DNA from: Amedibacterium intestinale
GTDB lineage: Bacteria > Bacillota_I > Bacilli_A > Erysipelotrichales > Erysipelotrichaceae
Length of the DNA: 64,000 nt
Assembly (NCBI RefSeq): GCF_010537335.1
Contig: NZ_AP019711.1
Location: forward strand, 1,984,001-2,048,000
Direction: 5' to 3'
Below the pieces are notes generated by a model. That model made no database searches. It had not been told where the DNA came from and saw only the letters and a list, made by a program, of their open reading frames with translations. How positions within the stretch are numbered: position 1 is the stretch's first letter; the number at the start of each line of letters is the position of its first letter. Made by a program: the position numbers and the translations under genes. This document shows, piece by piece, positions 1-13,405 of this stretch.

Positions 1-197
1 GATTTCTTAAAAGGTTTATTGGCAACGATGCCAAGTTCATTCATCGCATGAAGAATACGACGATGTACTGGTTTTAATCCATCACGAACATCTGGAAGTG
101 CACGATCCACGATAACAGACATAGAATAATCCAAAAAGGATTTTCTCATGACTTCAGAAATATTGACTTCTATTAATCTGTCTTTATTTGTTTCCAT
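1..197 (-). CDS. gyrA: DNA gyrase subunit A, N-terminal fragment
   Basis: Only the first 65 or so codons are inside the window; the rest lies beyond the left edge. The visible reading frame starts [17 protein letters not shown] and continues through a region with the typical GyrA SYAMSVIV-like segment ([17 protein letters not shown]) and the LKPVHRRIL block. These precede the catalytic tyrosine region of type II topoisomerases. An ATG at 197 is preceded by a GGGAGG ribosome site. GyrA breaks and rejoins DNA as the A2B2 gyrase. The gene follows gyrB by 18 bases, so both are probably on one transcript. Confidence 0.96.
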   Translation of the reverse strand, partial: METNKDRLIEVNISEVMRKSFLDYSMSVIVDRALPDVRDGLKPVHRRILHAMNELGIVANKPFKK

Positions 198-215
198 GTT
201 ATCCTACACCTCCCA

Positions 216-3267
<3,052 letters not shown>

Positions 3268-3271
<4 letters not shown>

Positions 3272-3471
3272 AACAATGTGATGGTTTTTCCTTCAATCAC
3301 AACAACATCGTTAGGATATAACTTTCTACCGCGTCGATCTTCCTTTTCTCCATTTACAGTAATATCCAATTCTTTTACCGCAAATTTTGCCTCACCGCCA
3401 CTTTGAATAAAGTCTGCTTTTTTTAATAACTGACCTAACGTAATATACTCATTTATAACCTTGATTTCCAT
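3268..3471 (-). CDS. yaaA: S4-domain RNA-binding protein YaaA
   Basis: Small S4-like protein of 67 residues, the conserved dnaN-recF spacer gene of Bacillota. The body shows the S4 pattern: ITLGQLLKKADFIQSGGEAK, then VNGEKEDRRGRKLYPNDVV. The frame opens eight codons earlier, but the ATG at 3471 has an AAAGAGGG site seven bases before it and gives the family N-terminus MEIKVINEYI. The stop overlaps the recF start (ATGA). RNA binding is inferred from the fold. The precise role, perhaps in ribosome assembly, is not settled for this family. Confidence 0.9.
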
Positions 3472-3584
3472 AAAAAACCCTCTTTCACATTCCACTCTAT
3501 TATACCATAAATACTAGGTTTTTTGTGAATTTAAAGGAATATTTTCATAGATTTTATGGATTTTTTCAGGTAAAAAAACAAGAA

Positions 3585-3620
3585 AAAAAGAGGTCATTTA
3601 AAATACATACAACCTCTTTT
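3585..3620 (-). terminator. Terminator between dnaN and yaaA
   Basis: AAAAGAGGT and ACCTCTTTT form a nine-pair stem around a 17-base loop. On the minus strand the second arm is followed by a T-rich run. It lies directly after the dnaN stop, so it would end or attenuate the dnaA-dnaN transcript before yaaA. Confidence 0.7.
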
Positions 3621-3633
3621 ATAAGTTTATAAA

Positions 3634-4752
3634 TTACGCATAAGTTCGCACTGGCAAAACAAGCTGCAAGACACTGTCATCATCAATTGCCTGCATGATA
3701 AATGGCTTCATTTCTCCGCATAGACTAAATTTAACAAGCCCACCGTTAAGAGCCTTCAATGCATCAAATACATAACGTCCATTACAGCTGATTTCTAAAG
3801 AGTTACCAGTAAAGCTGGCACTGTTTAAAACCTCCATAGAAGATCCTACTTCTACAGAACGAGAAGATAATACACATTCCTCCTCACTTAATGAAAACTT
3901 AATAACAGAAACTCCATCGCTTTTTATAAAGCTGGCACGATCGATTGCCCCAAGCAAGTCCTGTGCATCAATAGTAAGTTCATAAGAAAACTCTAATGGA
4001 ATCAAACGATTTGTTTCTGGATATACACCATCAATCAAACGTGTCTGAAGAATCGTGTTTTTCATAATAAACTGTGCTTTTTTATCATTTACCGTAACTT
4101 CTACATCAAAGTCATCTTCTAAGGTCTTTACAACCTCCTGTAAAGATTTAGAAGGTATTGTTATATTAAAGTTTAAATCTTCATTAATTTCAACTGTTTT
4201 CTTCGCAAGACGATAAGAATCCGTTGCTACACAATGTAATGTTTTATTTTCACAAGAGAAATTAACACCTGTTAAAACAGGTCTTGTTTCTTTATCGCTT
4301 GTCGCAAAACTTGTCTGTGTAATTACTTTTTTTAATGTTTCACCTTTGATTACAAAACATTCCTGTGGTTTTGAAAAATCAATTGCAGGATATTCACTAG
4401 CTCTCATCCCATTAATTTTAAACTCTGCAGTATTACCAGATATTTTTGTAAGAGTTCCATCAATCATTTCAAATTCAACAACATCAGCATCAATTTTTCT
4501 AACAATTTCCAATATATATTTTGCTTCAATAACAATAGATCCCATTTCATTGATCTCTAAAATACATTCTTCATCTTTCTGTAATGTAGTTTGAATAGAA
4601 ACATCAGAATCACTACCAGTTAATACTAATTCATGTTCCTTCGCTTCAATCTTAATACCAGAAAAAGCAGGTAATGGTGAAAAATTAGAAATAGCTCTAG
4701 ATGCTACCGATAAAGCGTTATAAAAATCTTTTTTACTTACCTTGAAATACAT
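3634..4752 (-). CDS. dnaN: DNA polymerase III sliding clamp (beta subunit)
   Basis: Ring-shaped processivity clamp, 372 residues, full length. The three clamp domains are recognisable: the N-terminus MYFKVSKKDFYNALSVASRA with LPAFSGIKIEA, the middle ASEYPAIDF and ATDSYRLA region, and the C-terminus ending FIMQAIDDDSVLQLVLPVRTYA, the usual MPVR(T/L) clamp ending. The ATG at 4752 has a GGGAG site. It follows dnaA with a 148-base gap that holds two DnaA-box-like 9-mers. Confidence 0.98.
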   Translation of the reverse strand: MYFKVSKKDFYNALSVASRAISNFSPLPAFSGIKIEAKEHELVLTGSDSDVSIQTTLQKDEECILEINEMGSIVIEAKYILEIVRKIDADVVEFEMIDGTLTKISGNTAEFKINGMRASEYPAIDFSKPQECFVIKGETLKKVITQTSFATSDKETRPVLTGVNFSCENKTLHCVATDSYRLAKKTVEINEDLNFNITIPSKSLQEVVKTLEDDFDVEVTVNDKKAQFIMKNTILQTRLIDGVYPETNRLIPLEFSYELTIDAQDLLGAIDRASFIKSDGVSVIKFSLSEEECVLSSRSVEVGSSMEVLNSASFTGNSLEISCNGRYVFDALKALNGGLVKFSLCGEMKPFIMQAIDDDSVLQLVLPVRTYA

Positions 4753-4804
4753 GGGTAAAAACTCCCTTCTTTAATATATATTTAATAATAAATAACAATA
4801 AGTA

Positions 4805-4822
4805 TGTGGAAAATGTGGAAAA
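4805..4822. other. Pair of DnaA-box-like 9-mers in the dnaA-dnaN gap
   Basis: TGTGGAAAA occurs twice head to tail (4805-4813 and 4814-4822). Each copy differs at one position from the DnaA box TGTGGATAA. A box cluster on this side of dnaA, together with the larger one upstream, resembles the bipartite origin of Bacillus. Binding is inferred. Confidence 0.5.
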
Positions 4823-4900
4823 GTATAAATTAACCGCATAACTTAGGTATATTTTAACAAATTTTACTGTGGAAGAAAAGGTTGAAAACATATGGAAAAC

Positions 4901-6262
4901 TTAATTTCCAATACCTAGTTTTGTTTCTAACTGGAAAACAGCCTGCTGAAAAGTTTCGTTATCTTTTAACAGTTTTACCATTTTTTCATAACTGGACATA
5001 ATTGTGGAATGATCTCTATTTCCAAATTCAAATCCAATTTTTACAAATGGCATATGTAGATGTTTACGGCATAAATAAACCGCAATATGTCGTGCATTGG
5101 CGATATTTTTTGTTCTTGATTTAGATTCTAATTGTCCAACAGATAAGCCATAATATTCACAAACTACAGATTTGATTCGCTGTGCATTTAGAGTATTTTC
5201 TACAACTGCGACAACAGGATTTTCTTTGAATACTTCTTTCGCAAAGTCCAAATCGATAATTTCCGGATTATATAGAACAGCCTTGAAAAATAATTCATTT
5301 AAAGATCCTTCCAGCTTTCTGACATCACTGGAAAAACGAGTCGCTAAGAAATCTAAAACTTCATCTTGAATTAAAATTTCGCTTTCTCTTCTTCCCTCAA
5401 TCTTTTTTAATAAAATAGCTTTCGCTGTTTCAAATTCAGGAGATCCAACAGAAACTGTTAATCCCTGAGAAAAGCGGGAAATTAGACGATTTTCAATACC
5501 TTTTAATTCTGTAGGATGAATATCACTTGTGATAACAATTTGTTTATTGTCTCCTACCAATTTGTTGTATAAATTAAAGAAAACTTCCTGTGATGTACTT
5601 TGACGAAGACGCTGAATATCATCGATCATAACATAGTCATAAGAACATATTTTTTGTTTAACTTCTTCGACCGTTTTATTTTTCATGGATTCAATGATGA
5701 GTGTTACAAAGTCTTCACTATATATATATAAGACCTTATCTTCAGGACGAATTTCTTTTACATAGTTGGCGATAGAATGAATTAGATGCGTTTTCCCAAG
5801 ACCAGAGTTTCCATAAATAAACAAAGGATTATAAAACTGTCCAGGATAATGGCAGACAGCCATAGCAGCAGCCTGTGCTTCTCGATTGTTTTTACCAACA
5901 ACAAAGTTATCAAAATTAAATTCTTCTTTTATTTTATTTTCAAATAATATTTCATTTCGTTTCTGTGTTACAACTGCCGGCTCTATCATTTCAATTTCTT
6001 TTTGAAGTACAAGCTGACATACAACTGGATAACCAACAACTGAGCTTAATATATTTTGTATATCGATAAGTTCATGTTGTAAAACCTGTTTTTCAATTTG
6101 TGTAGAAACAACTACTGTCGCAAATTCCTGGTTTATATCATAGAGTCTTGAACGTGCATAAAATGACTGAAACGAAACACTGTCAATGTCTTTTTTTTCT
6201 ACAAAAAGATCCATCGTCTTTTTCCAAATTTGAGAAAGTTCACCTTTATTACTATCTAACAT
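4901..6262 (-). CDS. dnaA: Chromosomal replication initiator DnaA
   Basis: AAA+ initiator, 453 residues. Domain I is residues 1-80, followed by a short linker. Domain III has Walker A GNSGLGKTHL and Walker B YVMIDDIQ. The arginine-finger region is ENRLISRFSQG. Domain IV carries the DnaA signature GNRDHSTIMSSYEKM near residue 420. It binds DnaA boxes and melts the origin. The gene is flanked on both sides by box-like 9-mers, which suggests autoregulation. Confidence 0.98.
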   Translation of the reverse strand: MLDSNKGELSQIWKKTMDLFVEKKDIDSVSFQSFYARSRLYDINQEFATVVVSTQIEKQVLQHELIDIQNILSSVVGYPVVCQLVLQKEIEMIEPAVVTQKRNEILFENKIKEEFNFDNFVVGKNNREAQAAAMAVCHYPGQFYNPLFIYGNSGLGKTHLIHSIANYVKEIRPEDKVLYIYSEDFVTLIIESMKNKTVEEVKQKICSYDYVMIDDIQRLRQSTSQEVFFNLYNKLVGDNKQIVITSDIHPTELKGIENRLISRFSQGLTVSVGSPEFETAKAILLKKIEGRRESEILIQDEVLDFLATRFSSDVRKLEGSLNELFFKAVLYNPEIIDLDFAKEVFKENPVVAVVENTLNAQRIKSVVCEYYGLSVGQLESKSRTKNIANARHIAVYLCRKHLHMPFVKIGFEFGNRDHSTIMSSYEKMVKLLKDNETFQQAVFQLETKLGIGN

Positions 6263-6294
6263 GATTCTTCATCCTTTCAACAGGGTTCATTGTA

Positions 6295-6660
6295 CTATAT
6301 TTTGTGGAAAAAAACTATGTAAAAATAAGGGAGAATAATTTTTCCACAGGAAAACGTACAAAAAACATGATAAATTAAGGCTTATCCACATTTTCCACAA
6401 ATATCCACATGGAAAACTATGAGGAAATCCACAGTGGAAAAATGTTGAATGTGGGAAAGTGGATAAATGTAAGAAAATAATTTATATAATAAAATTTCTC
6501 AACATTAAAATAATACGATAAATAAAGGGTAATATAGACTTTACCACAGTTTCCACACTATGTGGAAAACTATACTGAAATACATGTGGGAAAGTAGTGG
6601 AAAACATGTGAATAAGTTTAAATAAGGATAAAAAGCTGACTTTTCCACAAAAATGTGGTG
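6295..6660. other. oriC: Chromosomal replication origin (oriC), dnaA-rpmH region
   Basis: The dnaA-rpmH gap is non-coding and packed with DnaA-box-like 9-mers. Exact consensus boxes TTATCCACA at 6382-6390 and TGTGAATAA at 6607-6615 are visible. One-mismatch copies TTTTCCACA or TGTGGAAAA lie at 6303, 6340, 6391, 6561 and 6641, and AGTGGATAA lies at 6458. A strongly AT-rich block at 6468-6535 could be an unwinding element. The neighbours (dnaA, dnaN, rpmH) are those of Gram-positive origins. Which block actually melts cannot be told from sequence. Confidence 0.88.
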
Positions 6661-6748
6661 AAAATGAACATCTCTTTTATAAGGAAAGAAAAAACTTGGT
6701 AAAGGATGATTTCAAGATTTACAGAGTTTCAATTTTTTTCATATTTTA

Positions 6749-6777
6749 TTGACTTTACTAATAAATTTATGTATAAT
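6749..6777 (+). promoter_or_regulatory. Promoter of rpmH-rnpA
   Basis: TTGACT at 6749-6754 and TATAAT at 6772-6777 are separated by 17 bases, a near-ideal sigma-A promoter. The rpmH start is 54 bases downstream with a GGAGGTGG ribosome site. Confidence 0.82.
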
Positions 6778-6830
6778 TTGTGGGCAATGCTCAATTTGTA
6801 TAAAAGAAAAAGAAGTGGAGGTGGCTCTTA

Positions 6831-6965
6831 ATGAAAAGAACATATCAACCGAGCAAAAGAAAACACCAGAAAACACATGGATTCAGAGCCAGAATGGCTA
6901 CTGTTGGAGGACGTAAAGTTTTAGCACGTCGTCGTAGCAAAGGTAGAAAAGTGTTATCAGCTTAA
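6831..6965 (+). CDS. rpmH: 50S ribosomal protein L34
   Basis: A 44-residue, very basic protein beginning [18 protein letters not shown] and ending KGRKVLSA, the exact L34 pattern. It is a large-subunit ribosomal protein, and its place beside rnpA and the origin is universal. A terminator-like hairpin follows within three bases of the stop. Most transcripts may therefore end there, leaving rnpA at lower expression. Confidence 0.98.
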   Translation: MKRTYQPSKRKHQKTHGFRARMATVGGRKVLARRRSKGRKVLSA

Positions 6966-6967
6966 AA

Positions 6968-6991
6968 AATCACCTTCGGGTGATTTTTTTT
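6968..6991 (+). terminator. Hairpin terminator between rpmH and rnpA
   Basis: AATCACC, a TTCG tetraloop and GGTGATT form a compact seven-pair stem followed by a run of T. It probably attenuates read-through into rnpA. Confidence 0.85.
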
Positions 6992-7019
6992 CAATGGTAA
7001 AAAAAGAAGGGAAAAAAAT

Positions 7020-7346
7020 ATGAAAAAGGAATTTCGAATAAAGAAGACACAGGAATTTGCGGAAATCCTGAATTACAAAAAGTTTTATACTTGTCCTTCC
7101 TTTGCCATTTATGTAAAACCAAAAAAAGAAGAGCATGCAAGAGTTGGAATTTCTGTTGGAAAGAAGCTTGGTAAAGCTGTACAAAGAAATAAAATTAAAC
7201 GTCAGGTTCGTATGATGGTACAGGAAATTTATGATTTTAGTGAAAATTTCGATACAATTATACTTGTACGTGTAAAATATAAAGAAGAAAGTTATCTAAA
7301 CAACAAAAAACTCTTGGAAAGATTGGTTAAAAAAGTTAAAATATAA
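7020..7346 (+). CDS. rnpA: Ribonuclease P protein component
   Basis: Protein cofactor of RNase P, which matures the 5' ends of tRNA; 108 residues. The RNR-type signature appears as KLGKAVQRNKIKRQVR in the middle, preceded by RVGISVGKK. The N-terminus KKEFRIKKTQEFAEIL is typical. It starts 54 bases after rpmH, downstream of the attenuating hairpin, and is followed by yidC after 30 bases. Confidence 0.97.
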   Translation: MKKEFRIKKTQEFAEILNYKKFYTCPSFAIYVKPKKEEHARVGISVGKKLGKAVQRNKIKRQVRMMVQEIYDFSENFDTIILVRVKYKEESYLNNKKLLERLVKKVKI

Positions 7347-7376
7347 AGGTAGGCAATTTTAATGAGGAGAATACAA

Positions 7377-8369
7377 ATGAAAAAATTTTTTAAAGGAAAA
7401 AAGAAGTTTCTTCTAGTTGCTACGTTAATGATGGTTCTACTTACAGGATGTAGTGTTCCACGTGATCAAAAAACGGGAAAAACATACATTAATTCCATCA
7501 TAACGATTAAAGAAGAAACTGTTCAGAAAAAGAATGTAAGTTTTGAACCTGGTTCAAAAGAAGAGAAACAGTATAAAGATTTAAAACCGGAAGATACGAT
7601 TACAATTCCAAAGACAACATGGAAAGATGCTTTAGAAGAAAGCTGGTTTAATGGTTTAATTGTTTATCCTATTTCTCAGCTTATTAACTTTGTTGCAGGA
7701 TTCAGTGATGGCGGTGTAGGTATCATCGTTGCAACAATTTTGATTCAGTTAATTATCTTCTTATTCTCAATCAAGTCACAGGTAGCAAGTCAGCGTATGC
7801 AGGCTCTGCAGCCAGAAATGCAAAAAATTCAGGCAAAATATGCAGGAAGAACAGATGATCGTGCAAAAATGATGCAGGCGCAGGAAATGCAGGCATTGTA
7901 TTCAAAATATAAGATCAATCCTTTTGGTACAATTTTAGTAACATTTATTCAGTTCCCTGTAATTTTAGGAATGTATCAGGCAACCATGAGAGCTTACAGT
8001 GTTGTAACGGGTTCTTTTATCGGTATTGATTTGACAAAATCACCAATTGAAGGATTGGGTGATAGTTTTTGGTATATCGTTATCTTTGGATTGATGATTA
8101 TCTTCCAGCTATTATCTTTCAAAATTCCTCAGTGGCTGCAGGAAAGAAGAAACAAAAAGAACCATGTCAAAGAAAAGAAATATGCACAGCCAGATAAAAA
8201 AGCAAATGGTATGATGGGTTCAATGAACATGATGATGTACATGAGTACTGCTATGATTGCTGTATTTGCGATTAACTGGCCACTTGCAATGTCATTCTAC
8301 TGGTTAGTAGGTTCTGTTGTTCGTGTTGGACAAAACTTTGTAGTTCATAAATACTTTATGAAAGACTAG
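7377..8369 (+). CDS. yidC: Membrane protein insertase YidC/SpoIIIJ
   Basis: Inserts membrane proteins alone or with SecYEG. From the ATG at 7377 (GAGGAG site seven bases before) it is 330 residues; an ATG five codons earlier lacks a site. A lipoprotein signal ends in the lipobox LLTGC. The conserved core is shown by YPISQLINFVAG, the QMQALQPEMQKIQAKY-type coiled segment and the membrane stretch NPFGTILVTFIQFPVILGMYQA. Five membrane segments fit the Gram-positive form. It is encoded between rnpA and jag, as usual. Confidence 0.96.
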   Translation: MKKFFKGKKKFLLVATLMMVLLTGCSVPRDQKTGKTYINSIITIKEETVQKKNVSFEPGSKEEKQYKDLKPEDTITIPKTTWKDALEESWFNGLIVYPISQLINFVAGFSDGGVGIIVATILIQLIIFLFSIKSQVASQRMQALQPEMQKIQAKYAGRTDDRAKMMQAQEMQALYSKYKINPFGTILVTFIQFPVILGMYQATMRAYSVVTGSFIGIDLTKSPIEGLGDSFWYIVIFGLMIIFQLLSFKIPQWLQERRNKKNHVKEKKYAQPDKKANGMMGSMNMMMYMSTAMIAVFAINWPLAMSFYWLVGSVVRVGQNFVVHKYFMKD

Positions 8370-8380
8370 GAGGGATTCCT

Positions 8381-8998
8381 ATGAAAACATATACTGCTAA
8401 AAATTTGGATGAAGCTTTAAAAGCTGCTGCTGAAGATAAAAATGTAATGATAAGTGATCTTACATATACAGTAGTAGAAGAGTCAAATGGCTTTTTAGGA
8501 ATTGGTAGTAAGACAACAATTTCTGCCTATTGTAAAAAAGATATTTGTGTGTTCATGAAAGAATATTTACAAAAATATTTTAATGGAATTGGTATGCAGG
8601 CTGATGTTGAAGTCAGTGAACAAAATGATTTCTATAAAGTTACATTAGATGCGGAAAACAATGCAATCCTAATTGGAAAAAACGGACAGACATTACAGTC
8701 GATCAATAATGTATTGCGTTCTGCTGCATCTGGTGAATTTAAACGTCGTGTACGAGTATTAATTGATATAAACGGCTACAAAGAAGAAAAATATGAAAAA
8801 GTATGTGCTCTTGCAAAACGTATCGCAAGAACAGTACAACGCTCTAGAACAGATGCCGTTTTAGATCCTATGCCTGCAGATGAAAGAAAAGCAATTCATA
8901 ACTGTTTAAGTGATATGAATTATGTTTCAACTGTAAGTGAAGGCGAAGGTAGTGAAAGACGATTAAAAATCGTTTATAATCCTGATAAGCATAAATAA
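8381..8998 (+). CDS. jag: Jag/KhpB RNA-binding protein
   Basis: 205 residues with three parts: an N-terminal Jag domain (residues 1-50, with SNGFLGIGSK), a KH domain (NAILIGKNGQTLQSINNVL) and a C-terminal R3H domain (RTDAVLDPMPADERKAIHNCL). The family partners KhpA, binds small RNAs and affects cell elongation and division. It sits 11 bases after yidC in the same operon. It is the last conserved origin gene here: the usual next genes mnmE and mnmG are absent and a hairpin cluster follows. Confidence 0.95.
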   Translation: MKTYTAKNLDEALKAAAEDKNVMISDLTYTVVEESNGFLGIGSKTTISAYCKKDICVFMKEYLQKYFNGIGMQADVEVSEQNDFYKVTLDAENNAILIGKNGQTLQSINNVLRSAASGEFKRRVRVLIDINGYKEEKYEKVCALAKRIARTVQRSRTDAVLDPMPADERKAIHNCLSDMNYVSTVSEGEGSERRLKIVYNPDKHK

Positions 8999-9008
8999 AA
9001 AAATTCAT

Positions 9009-9031
9009 TAGGGTGAGGAGAACCTCCCCTT
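9009..9031. repeat. Hairpin repeat, copy 1
   Basis: A 23-base block is repeated exactly at 9223-9245. Its core GGTGAGGAGAACCTCCCC folds as GAGG-AGAA-CCTC extended by GGG/CCC with one bulged T. This copy has no T-run of its own and is followed at once by a large terminator. Confidence 0.7.
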
Positions 9032-9032
9032 C

Positions 9033-9086
9033 AGACCGTTGACAAAGTCGCTCTTTGAGCAGACTTTGTCATTCGGTCTTTTTTTT
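9033..9086 (+). terminator. Terminator of the rnpA-yidC-jag operon
   Basis: A long stem with three stacked helices: AGACCG/CGGTCT, GACAAAGTC/GACTTTGTC and GCTC/GAGC around a TTT loop, ending in eight T. It is unusually large for a simple terminator and lies 35 bases after jag. Confidence 0.85.
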
Positions 9087-9109
9087 ATCCCCACTTTTGT
9101 ATAAAAAAC

Positions 9110-9206
9110 AGGTGATTTTAAGCTATCATTTACCAAAAATCACCTAGTAAAAGGAATCTTTCTACCACTTTTTTTAAATTGGTTTTATATATTTTCAAAA
9201 TATATA
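9110..9206. repeat. Two further perfect inverted repeats in the jag gap
   Basis: AGGTGATTTT at 9110-9119 pairs with AAAATCACCT at 9136-9145. A 10-base arm at 9186-9195 pairs around a single C with 9197-9206. Neither is followed by a T-run. No reading frame with a ribosome site is visible between 8999 and 9378. Confidence 0.6.
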
Positions 9207-9222
9207 GTTTGTCAACAACCTG

Positions 9223-9250
9223 TAGGGTGAGGAGAACCTCCCCTTTTTTT
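9223..9250 (+). terminator. Hairpin repeat copy 2, with T-run
   Basis: Second copy of the 23-base block found at 9009-9031, here followed by eight T, so it can act as a terminator on the plus strand. What transcript it would end is not clear, because no gene lies between it and the preceding terminator. Confidence 0.7.
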
Positions 9251-9378
9251 TATGAAATAAATTCCTATTCGATTTATAATTATAAAATTAGTATAATGAA
9301 TTTGAAGATTACAAATAATATCGATTATTTATATTAAAGAATGTGTATTATAATTTAATAGAAAAGTGAGGGATAGTT

Positions 9379-10038
9379 ATGGTGTATATAGCAAAAAGTA
9401 TTGCAAAAGAACTTCAATATGTGAAATTGGGAATTTTAGAATATGAAGCAGAGATAAGAGAAAGTGATAATGAAATAAACAATTTGTTAAATGAAAAAAT
9501 ATCCGAATTATCAAATATGAAGATGGAAGATATTCGTAAAATAAATGCAGTAGAAGATACTAGAGCTGCCTATAAGTTATTAGGAAATAATCCTAGCAAA
9601 TACCGTAATGCAGCAGAAGCAATGCTTAGAAGAATTATAAAACAAAAAGGTCTTTATCAAATTAATAATATTGTTGATATAAATAATTATATGTCTATAA
9701 GCAGTGGATATACTGTTGGATCTTATATGTTGGAAAATATTGATGGTGATGTTTGCTTGGATGTACAAAAAGAAGATGCCTATTATGATGGGATTGGGAA
9801 AGAGAAAGTTAATTATAGTAAAATGCCTGTATTATTTGACGGAAAAGGAGCTTTTGGAAGTACAACGAGTGATAGTCAAAGAACAATGGTAAAAATGGGG
9901 AATCATAAGATAATAAGCGTGATCTACTGTTTTTCTAATACAGAATTAAACGCAGTAATACAAGAATACAAAAAATTATTAGTACAGTATGCAGGAATAC
10001 ACGAAGAAGAGATATATGAGTATATTGTTGAGAAATAG
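9379..10038 (+). CDS. B3/B4 tRNA-binding domain protein
   Basis: 219 residues matching the stand-alone B3/4 family related to the editing-type domain of PheRS beta chains. The recognisable run includes DTRAAYKLLGNNPSKYR, SAEALLRR-like AAEAMLRRIIKQKGLY, NNIVDINNYMSISSGY and FGSTTSDSQRTMV. GTGAGGGA precedes the ATG. These proteins bind or proofread aminoacyl-tRNA by homology, but the substrate of the stand-alone form is not established. It stands alone between two terminators, directly before an insertion-sequence remnant, which suggests an accessory position. Confidence 0.85.
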   Translation: MVYIAKSIAKELQYVKLGILEYEAEIRESDNEINNLLNEKISELSNMKMEDIRKINAVEDTRAAYKLLGNNPSKYRNAAEAMLRRIIKQKGLYQINNIVDINNYMSISSGYTVGSYMLENIDGDVCLDVQKEDAYYDGIGKEKVNYSKMPVLFDGKGAFGSTTSDSQRTMVKMGNHKIISVIYCFSNTELNAVIQEYKKLLVQYAGIHEEEIYEYIVEK

Positions 10039-10085
10039 GGAATGAGTGTATTTATGGGGAATTATCAATATTTATAAAGCTAATA

Positions 10086-10119
10086 AACAACACCTCTTAC
10101 CATAGAAGTGTTGTTTTTC
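10086..10119 (+). terminator. Terminator after the B3/4-domain gene
   Basis: AACAACAC and GTGTTGTT form an eight-pair stem extended by TCT/AGA, followed by five T. Confidence 0.75.
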
Positions 10120-10190
10120 TTGTTATGAGAAAACCCCTAGATAGTCTAGGGGTTCAAAAAAGCTTTAGCGATGAGTCTTTAAAAGAAAAA

Positions 10191-10247
10191 CTCCTTTTGA
10201 TAAAAAGAAAATGCGGCTTGGCAACTGCAAAGACATATCAAAAGGAG
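10191..10247 (+). promoter_or_regulatory. Leader hairpin that masks the tnpA ribosome site
   Basis: CTCCTTTTGATA at 10191-10202 is a perfect inverted repeat of TATCAAAAGGAG at 10236-10247, and the second arm contains the tnpA ribosome site. Folding would hide it. IS200 elements are known to repress their transposase translation this way, and the device is intact here although the gene is broken. Confidence 0.75.
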
Positions 10248-10256
10248 GACGAAAAA

Positions 10257-10547
10257 ATGAATAAATCATCTAACGACTTACATACTCTATCACACACTAC
10301 ATGGAATTGCAAATATCATATAGTATTTGCTCCAAAGTATAGAAGAAAAGTATTTTATGGAGAAAAAAGATTAGAGATAGGAGCAATATTGAGAGAATTA
10401 TGTAATTGGAAGGGAGTACATATAATAACAGCAGAAGTATGTCCCAATCATGTACATATGCAATGGAAGACACCAGTGGCTAGATATAGAGCATTAAAGA
10501 AATCTCATTTAAAGTTAATGATAAATAATTTTCTTAGAATATTATAA
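10257..10547 (+). pseudogene. tnpA: Truncated IS200 Y1 transposase TnpA
   Basis: From the ATG at 10257 the frame reads as a Y1 transposase: HTTWNCKYHIVFAPKYRRK, the middle GAILRELCNWKGV and the HUH metal motif as NHVHM. After that residue the similarity stops abruptly and 28 unrelated residues follow to the stop. The family is normally near 150 residues; this one is 96 and lacks the helix with the catalytic tyrosine. A deletion at about 10460 is the likely cause. It cannot be catalytically active. Confidence 0.85.
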
Positions 10548-10670
10548 AAAATAACAAAAATACTTATTATTTTAACATGCACTGATAAATATATTTCATA
10601 TTTATTCAAAAAAAAGTAAAATAATATTTCATAATGGGCGTAAGTATGTTATATTACATATATAGATTAG

Positions 10671-13073
<2,403 letters not shown>

Positions 13074-13074
13074 A

Positions 13075-13401
13075 ATGAATGAAATGGAAATGATTATTTT
13101 TGAAATTATTAGTAATGGAGGTACTGCAAAAGGATTATCTTATGAAGCAATTGCTTCTGCAGAAGAAGGTAATTTTGAAAAAGCAGATGAATTGTTAAAA
13201 GAAGCGGATGAATATTTAGTAAAAGCACATCAAATACAGACAGATTTAATTCAATCAGAAGCTGCTGGAAAACATCACGATGTTACAGTATTATTTGTAC
13301 ATGCTCAGGATCACTTGATGACATCTATGGAAGTACGTACATTAGCTGAAAATATAATCAAGATGAATAAAAGATTATACTCATTAGAAAATAAAGGATA
13401 G
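13075..13401 (+). CDS. PTS lactose/cellobiose-family IIA component
   Basis: 108 residues, all helical, of the LacF/CelC type. The phosphorylated histidine lies in LFVHAQDHLMTSM near residue 82; the N-terminus has the usual IISNGGTAKGLSYEAI. It passes phosphate from HPr to IIB. Its IIB and IIC partners are 1.2 kb downstream with two other genes between, and no other IIA is visible in the window. Confidence 0.94.
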   Translation: MNEMEMIIFEIISNGGTAKGLSYEAIASAEEGNFEKADELLKEADEYLVKAHQIQTDLIQSEAAGKHHDVTVLFVHAQDHLMTSMEVRTLAENIIKMNKRLYSLENKG

Positions 13402-13405
13402 AGTT

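Larger units (their letters stand above)
10132..10547 (+). mobile_element. IS200/IS605-type insertion sequence, decayed left part
   Basis: The region begins with a perfect 10-pair subterminal hairpin (AACCCCTAGA, TAG, TCTAGGGGTT at 10132-10154), the kind used by Y1 transposases to recognise an element end. It continues with the leader and the first two thirds of a TnpA gene. There is no tnpB and no matching right-end hairpin, so the element is a non-autonomous remnant. The exact outer boundaries cannot be fixed from one copy. Confidence 0.78.

Noticed and set aside
10125-10256. 44-codon extension of the IS200 transposase frame
   Set aside because: It runs through the end hairpin and the ribosome-masking leader; the ATG at 10257 has the ribosome site and family N-terminus.
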